A stretch of 64,000 bases of DNA. It comes from Inquilinus limosus. GTDB lineage: Bacteria > Pseudomonadota > Alphaproteobacteria > DSM-16000 > Inquilinaceae. Location: assembly GCF_002195995.1 (NCBI RefSeq), contig NZ_NHON01000001.1:135906-199905 (forward strand), read 5' to 3'. The translations under genes and the position numbers were made by a program. Positions 1 to 8,791 of this stretch are shown piece after piece. Positions within the stretch are counted from its first letter, which is position 1. Each line of letters opens with the position of its first letter. Under the pieces are notes generated by a model, which was given only the letters and a program-made list of their open reading frames with translations, was not told where the DNA came from and did not search any database.

Positions 1-3
1 TCG

Positions 4-216
4 ATGCAGCTCACCACCGTCATATGCGGATCCGCGATGCTCGCCGTCGCCGCAGTGTTGGGATCCTCGCTCGCCGTCGACACCCCGGCCACCGACAAGG
101 ACGGACCTGTCTATCTCGTCAATCCGTCGCGGGATCCGCCCCTCGGTCCTGCTCTCGTAGTGAGTGCAAGGCCCTTTTTCGGCGGCGACTGCAGCTCAGT
201 GGTGACGGTGCGGTGA
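4..216 (+). CDS. Small hypothetical protein, possibly exported
   Basis: The reading frame encodes 70 residues with a hydrophobic, alanine/leucine-rich N-terminus (roughly residues 5-24) that could act as a signal peptide. I recognise no family. It begins three bases from the window edge, so the ribosome-binding site cannot be seen and the true start may lie outside. The next gene is on the opposite strand. It may be the tail of a gene cut by the window or a chance ORF. Confidence 0.2.
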   Translation: MQLTTVICGSAMLAVAAVLGSSLAVDTPATDKDGPVYLVNPSRDPPLGPALVVSARPFFGGDCSSVVTVR

Positions 217-275
217 TGCCGTAGGCGAGGAGTCGGCACCCGGCTGCGCGGGAGATCGGCTACGCGGGTCGCGGG

Positions 276-1217
276 CTATCGATCGGGGACGACAACATGG
301 CTGATCCGAGCCTCCCGACCCTCTATGAAGTCGCACTGCTTGACGATGGCCCGAGCACAATAATCCATAAAAGCATAGACTCGCCCCGACTTGCGGATGT
401 CTGGATGAGTCAGGATCCACAGTTCGTCAAAGACCTCCGGCTGCACTGGGCTAACGCGCACTAAGCTCGGCACCAGATCACCATGCATGCATGGCAGAAA
501 CCCAATGCCGATGCCGGCAGCAATCGCCGAGGCTGCGGCCACGACGGAATCACATCGAAACACGATCTTCTCCCGAGGCACGCGGTCTTCAACGAACTCA
601 TACGCTTTCAGGCGGGAGAGATCGTTGCCGTACGACGTCCACGTGGACCGGTAAAGTTCATCCGAAGTTGGTGAGGCCCCGATATAGTCGATCCTGCGCC
701 CATAGACGGCCCACGCGACAGTTGCGATCTTGCGGCCGAACAGATTGTCCGGAGGACTGGCAGTCGCACGAAAGGCGATATCCGAGTCGCCGCGAGCGAG
801 GTTCAAATGGTTGTTCTTAACGATCAGCTCTATCCGGATCTCCGGATTGGCTGCCTGGAAACCGGCAATGATCGGCATCAGGAAATCCAGCAGAAGGGCA
901 TCGCTGGTGGTCACCCGCAGATCGCCGACGTGACTCTGGGCATGTCCAGACACGCGGCGTGCCACACTGACGATATCCGCCCCGACACGATCGCCGAGGG
1001 CGAGCATCTCGCGGCCTGCGCTCGTCGGCACGTACCCGCTGCGACGCCTGTCGAAGAGGGACGTACCCAATATCTCCTCGATGGCCGAGAGCCGCCGGGA
1101 CACCGTTGAATGGTTCACGCCGAGCGCAACCGCCGCAGCCATGAGGCTGCCATGTTCGCCAATTGCCCGGACGATGCGCAAGTCATCCCACGAGAACATT
1201 TGAAGGGGATCGGCCAT
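276..1217 (-). CDS. LysR-family transcriptional regulator
   Basis: The protein (313 residues from the chosen ATG) has an N-terminal winged helix-turn-helix at about residues 6-65 (FSWDDLRIVRAI, then VNHSTVSRRLSAIEE), followed by a LysR-type effector-binding domain. AAGGA lies five bases before the ATG at 1217, which I prefer over a longer start at 1247. It is divergent from the bicupin gene at 1601 across a 383-base gap, the usual layout for a LysR protein controlling its neighbour and itself. Family assignment is firm. The effector is unknown; oxalate or a related acid is a guess from the neighbour. Confidence 0.88.
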   Translation of the reverse strand: MADPLQMFSWDDLRIVRAIGEHGSLMAAAVALGVNHSTVSRRLSAIEEILGTSLFDRRRSGYVPTSAGREMLALGDRVGADIVSVARRVSGHAQSHVGDLRVTTSDALLLDFLMPIIAGFQAANPEIRIELIVKNNHLNLARGDSDIAFRATASPPDNLFGRKIATVAWAVYGRRIDYIGASPTSDELYRSTWTSYGNDLSRLKAYEFVEDRVPREKIVFRCDSVVAAASAIAAGIGIGFLPCMHGDLVPSLVRVSPVQPEVFDELWILTHPDIRKSGRVYAFMDYCARAIVKQCDFIEGREARISHVVVPDR

Positions 1218-1409
1218 GGCAGTCCTTCCCGAACGCGGTGACGACACCGGAGCCGAATCCGCATGGTCGTTGATTGAGACCTTCTCTGCGTCCGGCCTGC
1301 TGCCGGCGTCGCTCTCAAGACATTCTCTATATCGAAGAATTCTAGTCTGTCACACGCTGGTCAGAACGAGCGACGCGGCCATTTGCGTGCGTTAACGCTT
1401 CACTGCACT

Positions 1410-1433
1410 ACGCAACGCAGGCAGGAGTTGCGT
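1410..1433. promoter_or_regulatory. Inverted repeat, candidate LysR operator
   Basis: ACGCAAC and its exact reverse complement GTTGCGT are separated by ten bases inside the LysR/bicupin divergent gap. A second palindrome, GCGTTAACGC, lies at 1389-1398. LysR proteins bind imperfect dyads in such gaps, so this is the best operator candidate. No gene was seen in 1218-1600. Confidence 0.4.
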
Positions 1434-1600
1434 TCACGCTAGTCTCCGTCGCCAGCGATGACGTCGCGTCAATGCGGCCCTCTCTCCGGGCCGGGCGCGC
1501 CCCGCAGATCGAACATCGAGCCGATCACGGTCGCAGCAGATCCGGCTTCTCGCAACGCGATCTCGGCCCCAAACGGTCAACGAGCAAACGAGGACGTATT

Positions 1601-2827
1601 ATGAATCAGATCACACGCCGCGGAATGCTGGCGGCGACAGCCGCCGGCGGCTTGGCAATTGCGGCCACCGCCGGGGATGCGAACGCCGGACAGGCCACGC
1701 CATTGCCCCAGCGTCCAGGTGTTGGCGGAACAGATCCTGGCCCCGGGAATCTCTCGAGGGCTCTCGAAAATCCCGATCTCTACGCTCCACCCGCCACCGA
1801 CCACGGCACGCTGCCGAACCTGCGGTTCTCGTTCTCGGATGCACATATGCGGCTCGAATCCGGCGGCTGGACGAGGCAGGTCACGCAGCGAGAGCTCGGC
1901 GTCTCCAAGGCCATGGCCGGCGTGAATATGCGTCTCAATGCCGGAGGCGTACGCGAGTTGCATTGGCACAAGGCAGCCGAGTGGGCCTACATGCTCTACG
2001 GCAGCGCGCGCATCACGGCGATCGATGCGCGGGGGCAGTATTTCGTTGACGACGTAGGGGTCGGCGACCTCTGGTACTTCCCGTCCGGCACACCGCATTC
2101 CATCCAGGGCCTGGGTCCGGATGGCTGTGAATTCCTCCTTGTGTTCGACGATGGGGATTTCGACGAGGACAACACCTTCCTGATCACGGACTGGTTCAAG
2201 CGGACGCCGACCGAGGTGCTCGGCAAGAATTTCGGCGTCCCGGCCACGATGTTCGGGCATACCCCCGACCCGAGCCAGCGCTACATTTTCCCGGCGCCGC
2301 TGCCCGGCCCTCTGACCTCCGACAAGCCGACTGGTGTAGCGGCGGTGCCGCAGACCTTCAGCTACCGTCTGCTTGCACAGGAACCGATCCGGACGAAGGG
2401 CGGCACCGTGCGTATCGTCGACTCCAACACCTTTCCCGTCTCCACCACGATCGCGGCGGCGCTGATCGAGATCGAGCCAGGCGGCCTGCGCGAGCTGCAC
2501 TGGCATCCCAACGGGGACGAGTGGCTGTACTACATCGAGGGCAAGGCCCGGATGGGCGTCTTCGCCGGCTCCGGCCAGGCGCGCACCTTCGACTTCCAGG
2601 CGGGCGATGTCGGCTATGTGCCCTTCGGTATGGGCCACTACATCGAGAACGTCGGCGACACACCGGTGCGCTTCGTCGAGAGCTTCAAGAGCAGCTACTA
2701 CGCCGATCTCTCGCTGAACCAATGGATGGCGCTCACCCCGCGGGAGTTGGTGGACGCCCATCTGAACCTCGACCCGAAAGTGATGGACGCCCTGCTCAAG
2801 CAGAAGGCGCCCGTCGTTCCGGCCTGA
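1601..2827 (+). CDS. TAT-exported bicupin, oxalate decarboxylase family
   Basis: The 408-residue protein starts with a twin-arginine signal ([13 protein letters not shown], residues 5-17). Two cupin domains follow. Site 1 has H121, H123, E127 and H166; site 2 has H300, H302, E307 and H346, matching the two Mn sites of Bacillus OxdC. The flexible lid segment (residues 188-192, DEDNT) keeps the Glu that corresponds to the essential lid Glu of OxdC, and E360 matches the C-terminal Glu. Length fits the OxdC family plus a signal. The start is supported by AGGACG upstream of the ATG; a longer in-frame start at 1472 has no support. Likely reaction: oxalate to formate and CO2 in the periplasm; oxidase activity cannot be excluded. 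Confidence 0.85.
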   Translation: MNQITRRGMLAATAAGGLAIAATAGDANAGQATPLPQRPGVGGTDPGPGNLSRALENPDLYAPPATDHGTLPNLRFSFSDAHMRLESGGWTRQVTQRELGVSKAMAGVNMRLNAGGVRELHWHKAAEWAYMLYGSARITAIDARGQYFVDDVGVGDLWYFPSGTPHSIQGLGPDGCEFLLVFDDGDFDEDNTFLITDWFKRTPTEVLGKNFGVPATMFGHTPDPSQRYIFPAPLPGPLTSDKPTGVAAVPQTFSYRLLAQEPIRTKGGTVRIVDSNTFPVSTTIAAALIEIEPGGLRELHWHPNGDEWLYYIEGKARMGVFAGSGQARTFDFQAGDVGYVPFGMGHYIENVGDTPVRFVESFKSSYYADLSLNQWMALTPRELVDAHLNLDPKVMDALLKQKAPVVPA

Positions 2828-2956
2828 CGAAGCCCCCAACGTCGCGCATCCGGGCCGGATCGCCCCGACCGCAGCGCCATTCCTTCCGCCGCGCGGTGAA
2901 GGCCTGAGGATCATGACAGCAGCGGCAACTCTGCCCCGGCCCGGCAGCGACGCAGC

Positions 2957-3748
2957 ATGGAGCCTGATGCAATGGACTGCGAAACCGACGTGAACTCGAC
3001 TGGCTTTGCCTGGACCGCGGCGTGGGACGGCGCCCACCTCCCGCGGGTGTTGGTCATCAACAGAGATTCAACACGCCCTGGCAGGTTCGATGACCTGGAC
3101 CGTCATGGGTTTCGCGTTGCGTCGCTGTCGAACCTGGATGACGGTCTCCGCGACGTCGCCAGGAAAAAGCCGAGCCTTGTGCTCCTCGATCTCTCCTCCA
3201 GCCGGACAGGCTGAGTGGAGATCCTTCGGGCAGCCCGATCCTCTGGCGTACCGGTCATTATCGTGAGCAAACACCCGACCGACGGATTCGACTGCGTTCA
3301 GGGCCTGGAGCTCGGCGCGGATGATTGCATCACCGGATCCACCGGCCTGCGTGAGCTCGTGGCCCGGATAAGGGCCGTTTTACGGAGACGGCTGCTTGCC
3401 AGATCGCTGCCGAGGCCTGACGAGGCCCGCGGCCGCTACCGCTTCGGCGGTTGGGTGCTCAACCGCCGACTCCACAGCCTGACCGACCCGGCCGGCACCG
3501 TGGTCGCATTGTCCAAGGGCGAATACGCACTCCTGGTCGCGTTCGTCGATGCCCCCCAGAGACCTCTCTCTCGTGAGCAACTGCTTCATGCCACGCGGCT
3601 GCATGAAGATGTTTTCGACCGATCTGTCGACGTTGCCGTGTTGAGGCTTCGGCGAAAGATGGAGGCGGACCCAAGCGCGCCACGGTTGATCCAGACCGAG
3701 CGCGGCGTCGGCTACATCTTCACGCTGCCCGTCGAATACCTAGGGTGA
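2957..3748 (+). pseudogene. OmpR-type response regulator interrupted by in-frame TGA
   Basis: Two adjacent frames in the same phase, 2957-3214 and 3215-3748, together form one response regulator. The first part has the receiver start (PRVLVINRD) and the phospho-acceptor region (SLVLLDLSSS), ending in TGA at 3212-3214. The next codon is GTG, and the frame continues with the rest of the receiver (VEILRAARS, LELGADD) and a complete OmpR-type winged-helix domain ending ERGVGYIFTLP. The receiver is also degenerate: the acidic pair is reduced to NRD, and the conserved Lys is replaced in ADDCITGS. Either the gene is dead or the GTG at 3215 yields a protein with a truncated receiver and an intact DNA-binding domain. 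No sensor kinase is adjacent. Confidence 0.75.
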
Positions 3749-3855
3749 CGCGATGCCGTCGCTTCGAATGCAGGTAGCGCCGCTTGCGCCCGAGACTGGA
3801 GGTGAAACGCCGGGTGCCCATTTCACGCGTGAAGCTCTGTTTGTCATCGGTTGCA

Positions 3856-4347
3856 TCAGGTGAAGGACAAAGTGATGCCGACGGCGGCGTTGTCCTCGAC
3901 ACCCCCGAGCCAATGGCCGCGGGCCAGCGATTCCCGGGCGAAACGCTGCAACGTCTCTGCCGATGGAGGCCCCGGCGGTACCGCCGCCAGCGGCCGACCG
4001 ACCTCCTGAAAAAACCGACCGAGCGCCATGGTGGTGACGACGAGCAGTAAGACCTCGGCGGCCGACACGTTGCGGAAGGCATGCTTCGCACCGCTCGGCA
4101 CGTCGAACACGTCGCCTCTGCCGAAGCGGCGCCACTCGGCTCCCAGCAGCCCGTCGATCTCGCCGGACAGGATGTAGAAAGTCTCTCGATCGTCATGCGC
4201 GTGGATCGGCACAAAAACCCCCGGCGGGACGCGCCCCTCAAACACGCAGTACCCGTTTCCTTCCTCCGGTAGTGGCGTGATGAGCCGAATGTGCGGCCCG
4301 AGAAGATCGAGCGGTTCGGTTTTCGAGGTAGAGATGCGTTCGGGCAT
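3856..4347 (-). CDS. Single-domain cupin protein
   Basis: This 163-residue protein has one cupin barrel with metal ligands H49, H51, E55 and H89 (PIHAHDDRET, then PSGAKHAFRN). The start at 4347 is preferred over 4383 because GGGAAGGGA lies just upstream. It converges on the broken response regulator and is divergent from the esterase remnant at 4542. Cupins of this size include regulators, dioxygenases and isomerases; the substrate cannot be read from the sequence. Confidence 0.75.
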   Translation of the reverse strand: MPERISTSKTEPLDLLGPHIRLITPLPEEGNGYCVFEGRVPPGVFVPIHAHDDRETFYILSGEIDGLLGAEWRRFGRGDVFDVPSGAKHAFRNVSAAEVLLLVVTTMALGRFFQEVGRPLAAVPPGPPSAETLQRFARESLARGHWLGGVEDNAAVGITLSFT

Positions 4348-4541
4348 TGGTCCCTTCCCTTGGCCAAGTCTGGACGGTGTCATCTGCCCTCCAGGATGCC
4401 GCCTCTGTGCGACCGCGCCGTTGCGACGGCCGGGAATCGGGTTACTGCCGCAATGGACAGCGTGCCGGCCCCTGACTGACCTTCATCAAGGGCGTCTTTC
4501 GGTGAAGATCACCCGATGTTGATGATGGAGACAGGTGCCCG

Positions 4542-5240
4542 ATGACATCTGACCCAGAGTTGGCCTCCGAGATGCGCGGCCTGGTTGCCGCGTTTGCTAC
4601 GCTCCGGCTCGACAGTTCGACCCTGGAGCAGGCCCGCCGGGACGCCCGCGCGCATGAGCCGCCACCGCTTGAACTCGTCGATGGCATCGGCACCAATACT
4701 GCGAACGTCCGCGTTGCCCGGCCCGGAGACCGCGATCTTCAAATCCTCGCGGTGTGCGTGGAAGGCCCCGCCCCCCGTGACAGCATCCTGCACCTTCATG
4801 GTGGCGGCTCTGTCCTCGGCCGTCTGGAGTTGGCTTTGCCGTTCCTGCAGCGACTCGCCGTGCGGACAGGCTGCCTCGTCGCGTCGCCGGACTACCGCCT
4901 CGCGCCCGAACATCCCTTTCCCGCCGCATTCGAAGACGGGATGCTGGCGTTGAGCTGGCTGCAGCGGCAGCAGGCATCCGCGCCGGTCGGCGTTGTCGGC
5001 GACAGCTTCGGCGGCGGCTCTCGCGATCGCCACGCGCGACCAGGGCGCTCTCGCCTTCCAGGTCCTGCTGCATCCGATGCTCGACGACCGCCCGGCCGTC
5101 GAGGCCGAGTCCAATCCCGTCACCGGTGCCCATGTGTGGACACACGAAAGCAACCGGTTTGGCTGGGCATCCCTGCTGGGATCCGTGCCAGACAGGACGA
5201 CCGTCCCATCGTTGGCCGCACTTCCTCTAACCGCTCCGCA
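4542..5240 (+). pseudogene. HSL-family alpha/beta hydrolase (esterase), frameshifted and truncated
   Basis: The frame from 4542 encodes the oxyanion-hole motif (LHLHGGGSVLG), DYRLAPEHPFP and the nucleophile elbow GDSFGGG. After about 5020 it turns to nonsense. In the +1 frame the family sequence continues (AAALAIATRDQGALAFQ, HPMLDDRP, LGSVPDRTTV) to about 5230. There is therefore a one-base frameshift, and the C-terminal third carrying the catalytic Asp and His is missing. The break lies just before a hairpin and a mobile-element zone, so insertion-linked truncation is likely. The intact parent would be a hormone-sensitive-lipase-type carboxylesterase of about 310 residues. Confidence 0.75.
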
Positions 5241-5250
5241 GAACGGAGAA

Positions 5251-5275
5251 AGCCCCGCCTTTTTGAGGCGGGGCT
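5251..5275 (+). terminator. Strong GC hairpin, terminator-like
   Basis: AGCCCCGCCT and its exact reverse complement AGGCGGGGCT enclose a five-base loop, TTTTG. The run AAAGCCCCGCC with a T-rich loop is typical of intrinsic terminators, although no clean T-tract follows. It lies just past the end of the truncated esterase and may belong to a neighbouring gene lost by rearrangement. Confidence 0.55.
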
Positions 5276-5532
5276 CTGGATTAGATCTCGATGTGTATCG
5301 AGTTATAACAAAGGTGGTTGCGGGGACACGCAACCATCTACGCTGATGCACGATCATTGGACTGCCAGCCCGACCACAGCGGCGGTGAGATCCTCAATAT
5401 AAGACGTCCCGCGCAAGCTGATCGCTTCAGCGCCGACGTTGCCCTCGATCCCCATGTCGAGGAGTCGGCAGCGATCGGCATCAGGTCAGCGAAATGGCCC
5501 ATCATCAGCCCCCTCTCCACGGCCGCTACGGC

Positions 5533-5601
5533 GAAGGGTTTCGGACGTCGGCCCTCAGCGCAGGCGGACAGGTCTCCACGGGCCGCCATCCGAAACCCTT
5601 C
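5533..5601. repeat. 69-bp imperfect hairpin repeat
   Basis: GAAGGGTTTCGGA (5533-5545) is the exact reverse complement of TCCGAAACCCTTC (5589-5601), and inner segments GGCCC and GGGCC extend the symmetry. Such a long dyad in a gene-free stretch (5403-5651) resembles a palindromic intergenic repeat (REP or MITE type). It is not obviously the end of the neighbouring IS6 element. Confidence 0.5.
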
Positions 5602-5651
5602 ACCCTTTCCCCCGATCTGAGCGGACGGATCGCGCTCAAAGCCCCCACGGA

Positions 5652-6500
5652 GGGCTCTGCTGACGCAATGTAACAGCGGTTCGAACATTGCCTTCGCTGT
5701 AAGCGTCCGGGCGAATGGCTTGTCACATTGTCGAGCGTGGCCGCGAAGAGGCTGGCATCCGCCAGGCTCAGGCTGCAACGCCGGCTGCATCCCGCCATGC
5801 CGCGATCGCCGCCACGCGAAAGCGGCGGTGCGTGCGGGCGATGGTGAGGTGACGGCATACGTTGAAGGTGTTGCAGGTCGCAGCATGCATCGGCAGGCGC
5901 CGCTGCGCCGACGCGGCGGATTTGAACCGTTGCGGCTTGCACTCGCGTCGCCGAATCGGGACATGCGAGCTTTCGGCCTGGTTGTTTTGCCGCTTGGCTC
6001 TGATGTGAACTGCGGCGCCCAGGCCCAGATCGCGAAGCGCAGCGGTGTAGGCCGGACACTTGTCGGTGACCCACTCGTTCGGGGAGATCCCCTGCTTCTT
6101 GAGGAGCTTGCGCATCAGCTTGCAGGCGGCAGCCGCATCCCGCCTAGCCTGAACCAGCACCTCGAGCACCTCACCCTCAACATCGACGGCACGCCACAGG
6201 TACATCTGCTTGCCGCCGATCCAGACAAACACCTCGTCGAGGTGCCATCGCCGATGCGGAGCCGGTCGCCATGCACAAAGACGCCGAACGATTGCGGGAC
6301 CGAAGCTGATCACCCATCGACGGATCGTCTCGTACGACACCTCGATGCCGCGCTCAACGAGCAGGTCCTCGACGTCGCGGTCGCTCAGGGTAAAGCGGAG
6401 ATATATCCAGACGGCACGCTGGGATCACATCCGGTGGAGAGCGGTAGCCGTGGTAGCAGGGTTGGGCTATGGCAAACCGCTATGCTGATCGCCAGAGTCC
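5652..6500 (-). mobile_element. Decayed IS6-family insertion sequence
   Basis: The span is about 850 bases, within the usual IS6 size, and carries an IS6-type DDE transposase remnant on the minus strand. The proposed ends are similar but imperfect inverted sequences: GGGCTCTGCTGACGCAAT reading in from 5652, and GGACTCTGGCGATCAGCAT reading in from 6500. Both resemble the GGCTCTG start of IS6 ends. I saw no target duplication. The ends are an inference; the transposase identity is firm. Confidence 0.5.
5768..6470 (-). pseudogene. IS6-family transposase, frameshifted
   Basis: The main frame (from about 6340 down to 5768) contains SYETIRRWV, the first catalytic Asp in HLDEVFV, the second in WVTDKCPAY and the Glu in NNQAESSH, giving the DDE triad. 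Upstream in the same frame, without a start codon, is WIYLRFTLSDRDVEDLL. Further upstream the expected N-terminus (CYHGYRSPPDVI) is in another frame, so a frameshift lies near 6420. No start codon serves the N-terminal part. The enzyme is almost certainly inactive. Confidence 0.8.
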
Positions 6501-6743
6501 AAGGCCGCGAACGTGACAAGCCCCTCGGCATCACCGGACTCTATGGCCTCAACGATGCCGGCGATCGTCCCTCCGTTGAACGAACTGCCCACAATGGAAA
6601 CGGTGGAGGCCGCCTTGTGGAGTCCTCCTAGACTAGACTAAGTTGGTAAGCAGCCCATTGTCGCCCTCGAAATGATTGCCGTCCGACGTCAATATCGTCG
6701 GCGGCCACGTCAGTCGGCCCGGGTCGATCTGCTGCGGTGACGA

Positions 6744-7232
6744 TCAACCGGGTGCTTCCGGTTCCCCGCCCATTGCGTCGGCGAACTTACGCATCAGGCG
6801 CACGAGTTCGTCAATTTCATATGGATCCCAGCTTGCAAAGACGGCGCTGGCGATGCGCTCGCGGGCGGCGTCGATCTTGTCGGTCATCGCCTTGCCCTTC
6901 GGCGTCACCACGGCTTCGTTGACGCGACGATCGGCGGCGCTTTGCCTGCGCTCGGCTAAGCCCAGGCTTTCCAGCTTCGCCACCTGGCGGCTGACGGTGG
7001 TGTAGTCGCGGCCGGCCCGGTCGGCCAGTTCCATGACTCCGATGGGCCCCAGCCGCTCGATCCCGACGAGAAGCGGGAAGAGCGCACGGTCGAGGGCAAT
7101 GCCGGCTTCACGCACCATCTGCTCGTCGCGCTGTGGCCGGTTCATGAGGCTCGCGATTTCGATTAGCGCCCCATGCAGTTCGCGGACCTGACGGCGAATA
7201 TGTGTAATTTGCACTTTTCCTGTTGACGGCAT
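6744..7232 (-). CDS. MarR-family transcriptional regulator
   Basis: The 162-residue protein carries a winged helix-turn-helix in the middle (GVMELADRAGRDYTTVSRQV, LAERRQSAADRR wing) flanked by dimerisation helices, which is the MarR architecture. ATG at 7232 is preferred over the longer frame at 7262, which would run through the candidate operator. It is divergent from the monooxygenase gene with only 44 bases between starts, so it very likely represses both directions and responds to a phenolic or drug-like ligand. Confidence 0.87.
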   Translation of the reverse strand: MPSTGKVQITHIRRQVRELHGALIEIASLMNRPQRDEQMVREAGIALDRALFPLLVGIERLGPIGVMELADRAGRDYTTVSRQVAKLESLGLAERRQSAADRRVNEAVVTPKGKAMTDKIDAARERIASAVFASWDPYEIDELVRLMRKFADAMGGEPEAPG

Positions 7233-7248
7233 ACCGCATCTCCTATTA

Positions 7249-7263
7249 CGTGCATAATACACG
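7249..7263. promoter_or_regulatory. Candidate MarR operator
   Basis: CGTG, seven bases (CATAATA) and CACG form a dyad in the short gap between the divergent MarR and monooxygenase genes. MarR dimers bind dyads of about this size overlapping such promoters. The match is by position and symmetry only. Confidence 0.45.
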
Positions 7264-7276
7264 CATGGAGACCAAT

Positions 7277-8791
7277 ATGGCAGATGATTTTGCGGCAGAC
7301 GTACTCGTCTGCGGTGCGGGAGCGGCTGGCCTGACGCTGGCGATCGAACTGGCGCGGCGCGGCGTGTCCTTCCGGCTCATCGACAAGACGGTGGAGCCGT
7401 TCTACGGCTCACGCGGCAAGGGCATCCAGCCGCGAACGCAGGAAGTGTTCGAAGATCTCGGCATTCTCGACAAGGTCTTCGCCGCCGGCAGCATCTATCC
7501 CATGATGCGTGACTATCGGCCGGATGGAAGCTTCGTCGAAAAGGATCTCGGCGAAAGGCCCGAACCGTCGCCAGCGGAGCCGTATCACATCCCGCTGATG
7601 ATCTCGCAGTTTATGACGGAGCGGATCATGCGGGAACGGCTCACCGAACTGGGCAGGCAGGTCGAGTTCGGCTGCGCCTTGGTCGGCTTCGAGCAGGACG
7701 GCAACGGCGTCACGGCGCGGCTCTCCGGGCCGGATCGCGAGGAGACGTTTCGCGTTCGCTATCTCGTCGGTGCGGATGGCGGGCGCAGCTTCGTGCGGGG
7801 CGCGCTCGGTGTGGACTTTCCTGGCAAGACGCTGGGCGTGCGCGCCATGGTGGCCGATGTCGCGCTGACCGGGCTCGACCGGGGCTGGTGGCACCAGTTC
7901 AACGACGGCGACATGCAATGGATGATCTCGATCTGTCCGCTGGGAGGAACCGACCTGTTCCAGCTTCAGGGCCCTGTGCCGCAGGAAGGCGAGGTCGATC
8001 TGTCCGCCGAAGGGCTGCAGCAGATGATCGCCGAGCGGACGGAACGCAGCGACGTTCGGGTACAGTCGGTGAGTTGGGCCTCGGCCTATGCGATGAACGC
8101 TCGGCTGGCAGAGCGTTACCGTGTCGGCCGAGTGTTCCTGACTGGCGACGCCGCCCATATCCATCCGCCGACTGGCGGCCAGGGCCTGAACACCAGCGTG
8201 CAGGACGCCTACAATCTTGGTTGGAAGTTGGCAGCCGTGCTGCGCGGCGCGAGCGACGACCTGCTCGACAGCTACGAGAGCGAACGCCGCCCGGTGGCCG
8301 AGGCGATGCTCGGCCTCTCGACCCGGCTGCTCGACGCCGGCAAGCGCGGCGAGATCAAGCGCGGGCGGGAGGTATGGCAGCTCGACATCGGCTATCCGAA
8401 TTCGCCGGTCAGCGTGGAATCCCCCTCGCACAGGGATGGCGTTCGGGCCGGCGACCGCGCTCCGGACGCACCGGTCGCAGGTGCGGCCGGCCAGCCGTCG
8501 CGGCTGTTCCAGCTGTTCAGGGGGCCGCACTGGACGCTGCTCGTTAACGGACAAGGCGCTGTCGCGCCCCGGACGGGGCTGCATATCCATCGTCTCGGCG
8601 AAAAGGGCGATATCGTCGACGCCTGGGATCATGTCGACGCGACTTACGAGCTGGCGCCGGGCGAATGCGTGCTGGTCCGGCCCGACGGCTATGTTGCAGC
8701 GGTCCTGCCCCTCGGCCCGGCGGGGTCTGCAGAGCTCGAAACCTGCCTCGACCGCATGGGATTGCCTGCGCATTGGGAGGCACAGCAATGA
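7277..8791 (+). CDS. FAD-dependent aromatic monooxygenase
   Basis: This 504-residue flavoprotein has the FAD-binding GAGAAG motif at residues 13-18, GSRGKGIQPRTQEVFEDLGI, the LVGADGGRSFVRG segment, and the second FAD motif GDAAHIHPPTGGQGLN near residue 290, followed by a C-terminal thioredoxin-like region. It belongs to the single-component hydroxylase class that includes phenol, pentachlorophenol and antibiotic-modifying monooxygenases. GGAG five bases before the ATG at 7277 decides the start over ATG 7265. The stop overlaps the next gene (ATGA). With an exporter downstream and MarR control, oxidative inactivation of an aromatic toxin or antibiotic is a reasonable inference. Confidence 0.87.
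   Translation: MADDFAADVLVCGAGAAGLTLAIELARRGVSFRLIDKTVEPFYGSRGKGIQPRTQEVFEDLGILDKVFAAGSIYPMMRDYRPDGSFVEKDLGERPEPSPAEPYHIPLMISQFMTERIMRERLTELGRQVEFGCALVGFEQDGNGVTARLSGPDREETFRVRYLVGADGGRSFVRGALGVDFPGKTLGVRAMVADVALTGLDRGWWHQFNDGDMQWMISICPLGGTDLFQLQGPVPQEGEVDLSAEGLQQMIAERTERSDVRVQSVSWASAYAMNARLAERYRVGRVFLTGDAAHIHPPTGGQGLNTSVQDAYNLGWKLAAVLRGASDDLLDSYESERRPVAEAMLGLSTRLLDAGKRGEIKRGREVWQLDIGYPNSPVSVESPSHRDGVRAGDRAPDAPVAGAAGQPSRLFQLFRGPHWTLLVNGQGAVAPRTGLHIHRLGEKGDIVDAWDHVDATYELAPGECVLVRPDGYVAAVLPLGPAGSAELETCLDRMGLPAHWEAQQ

Noticed and set aside
1577-3037. Long minus-strand frame of 486 codons over the bicupin gene
   Set aside because: It is antisense to the cupin gene and its translation is a low-complexity Arg/Gly/Ala mixture with no family motif, as expected for shadows in GC-rich DNA.
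5720-6631. Plus-strand 303-codon frame over the IS6 transposase
   Set aside because: The minus strand carries the DDE residues and IS6 motifs; the plus frame has none.
6502-6660. Open minus-strand stretch reading VGSSFNGGTIAGIVEAIESG
   Set aside because: It looks coding-like but starts after a stop without a start codon and runs into the IS6 end. Too short to assign; perhaps the tail of a gene disrupted by the IS.
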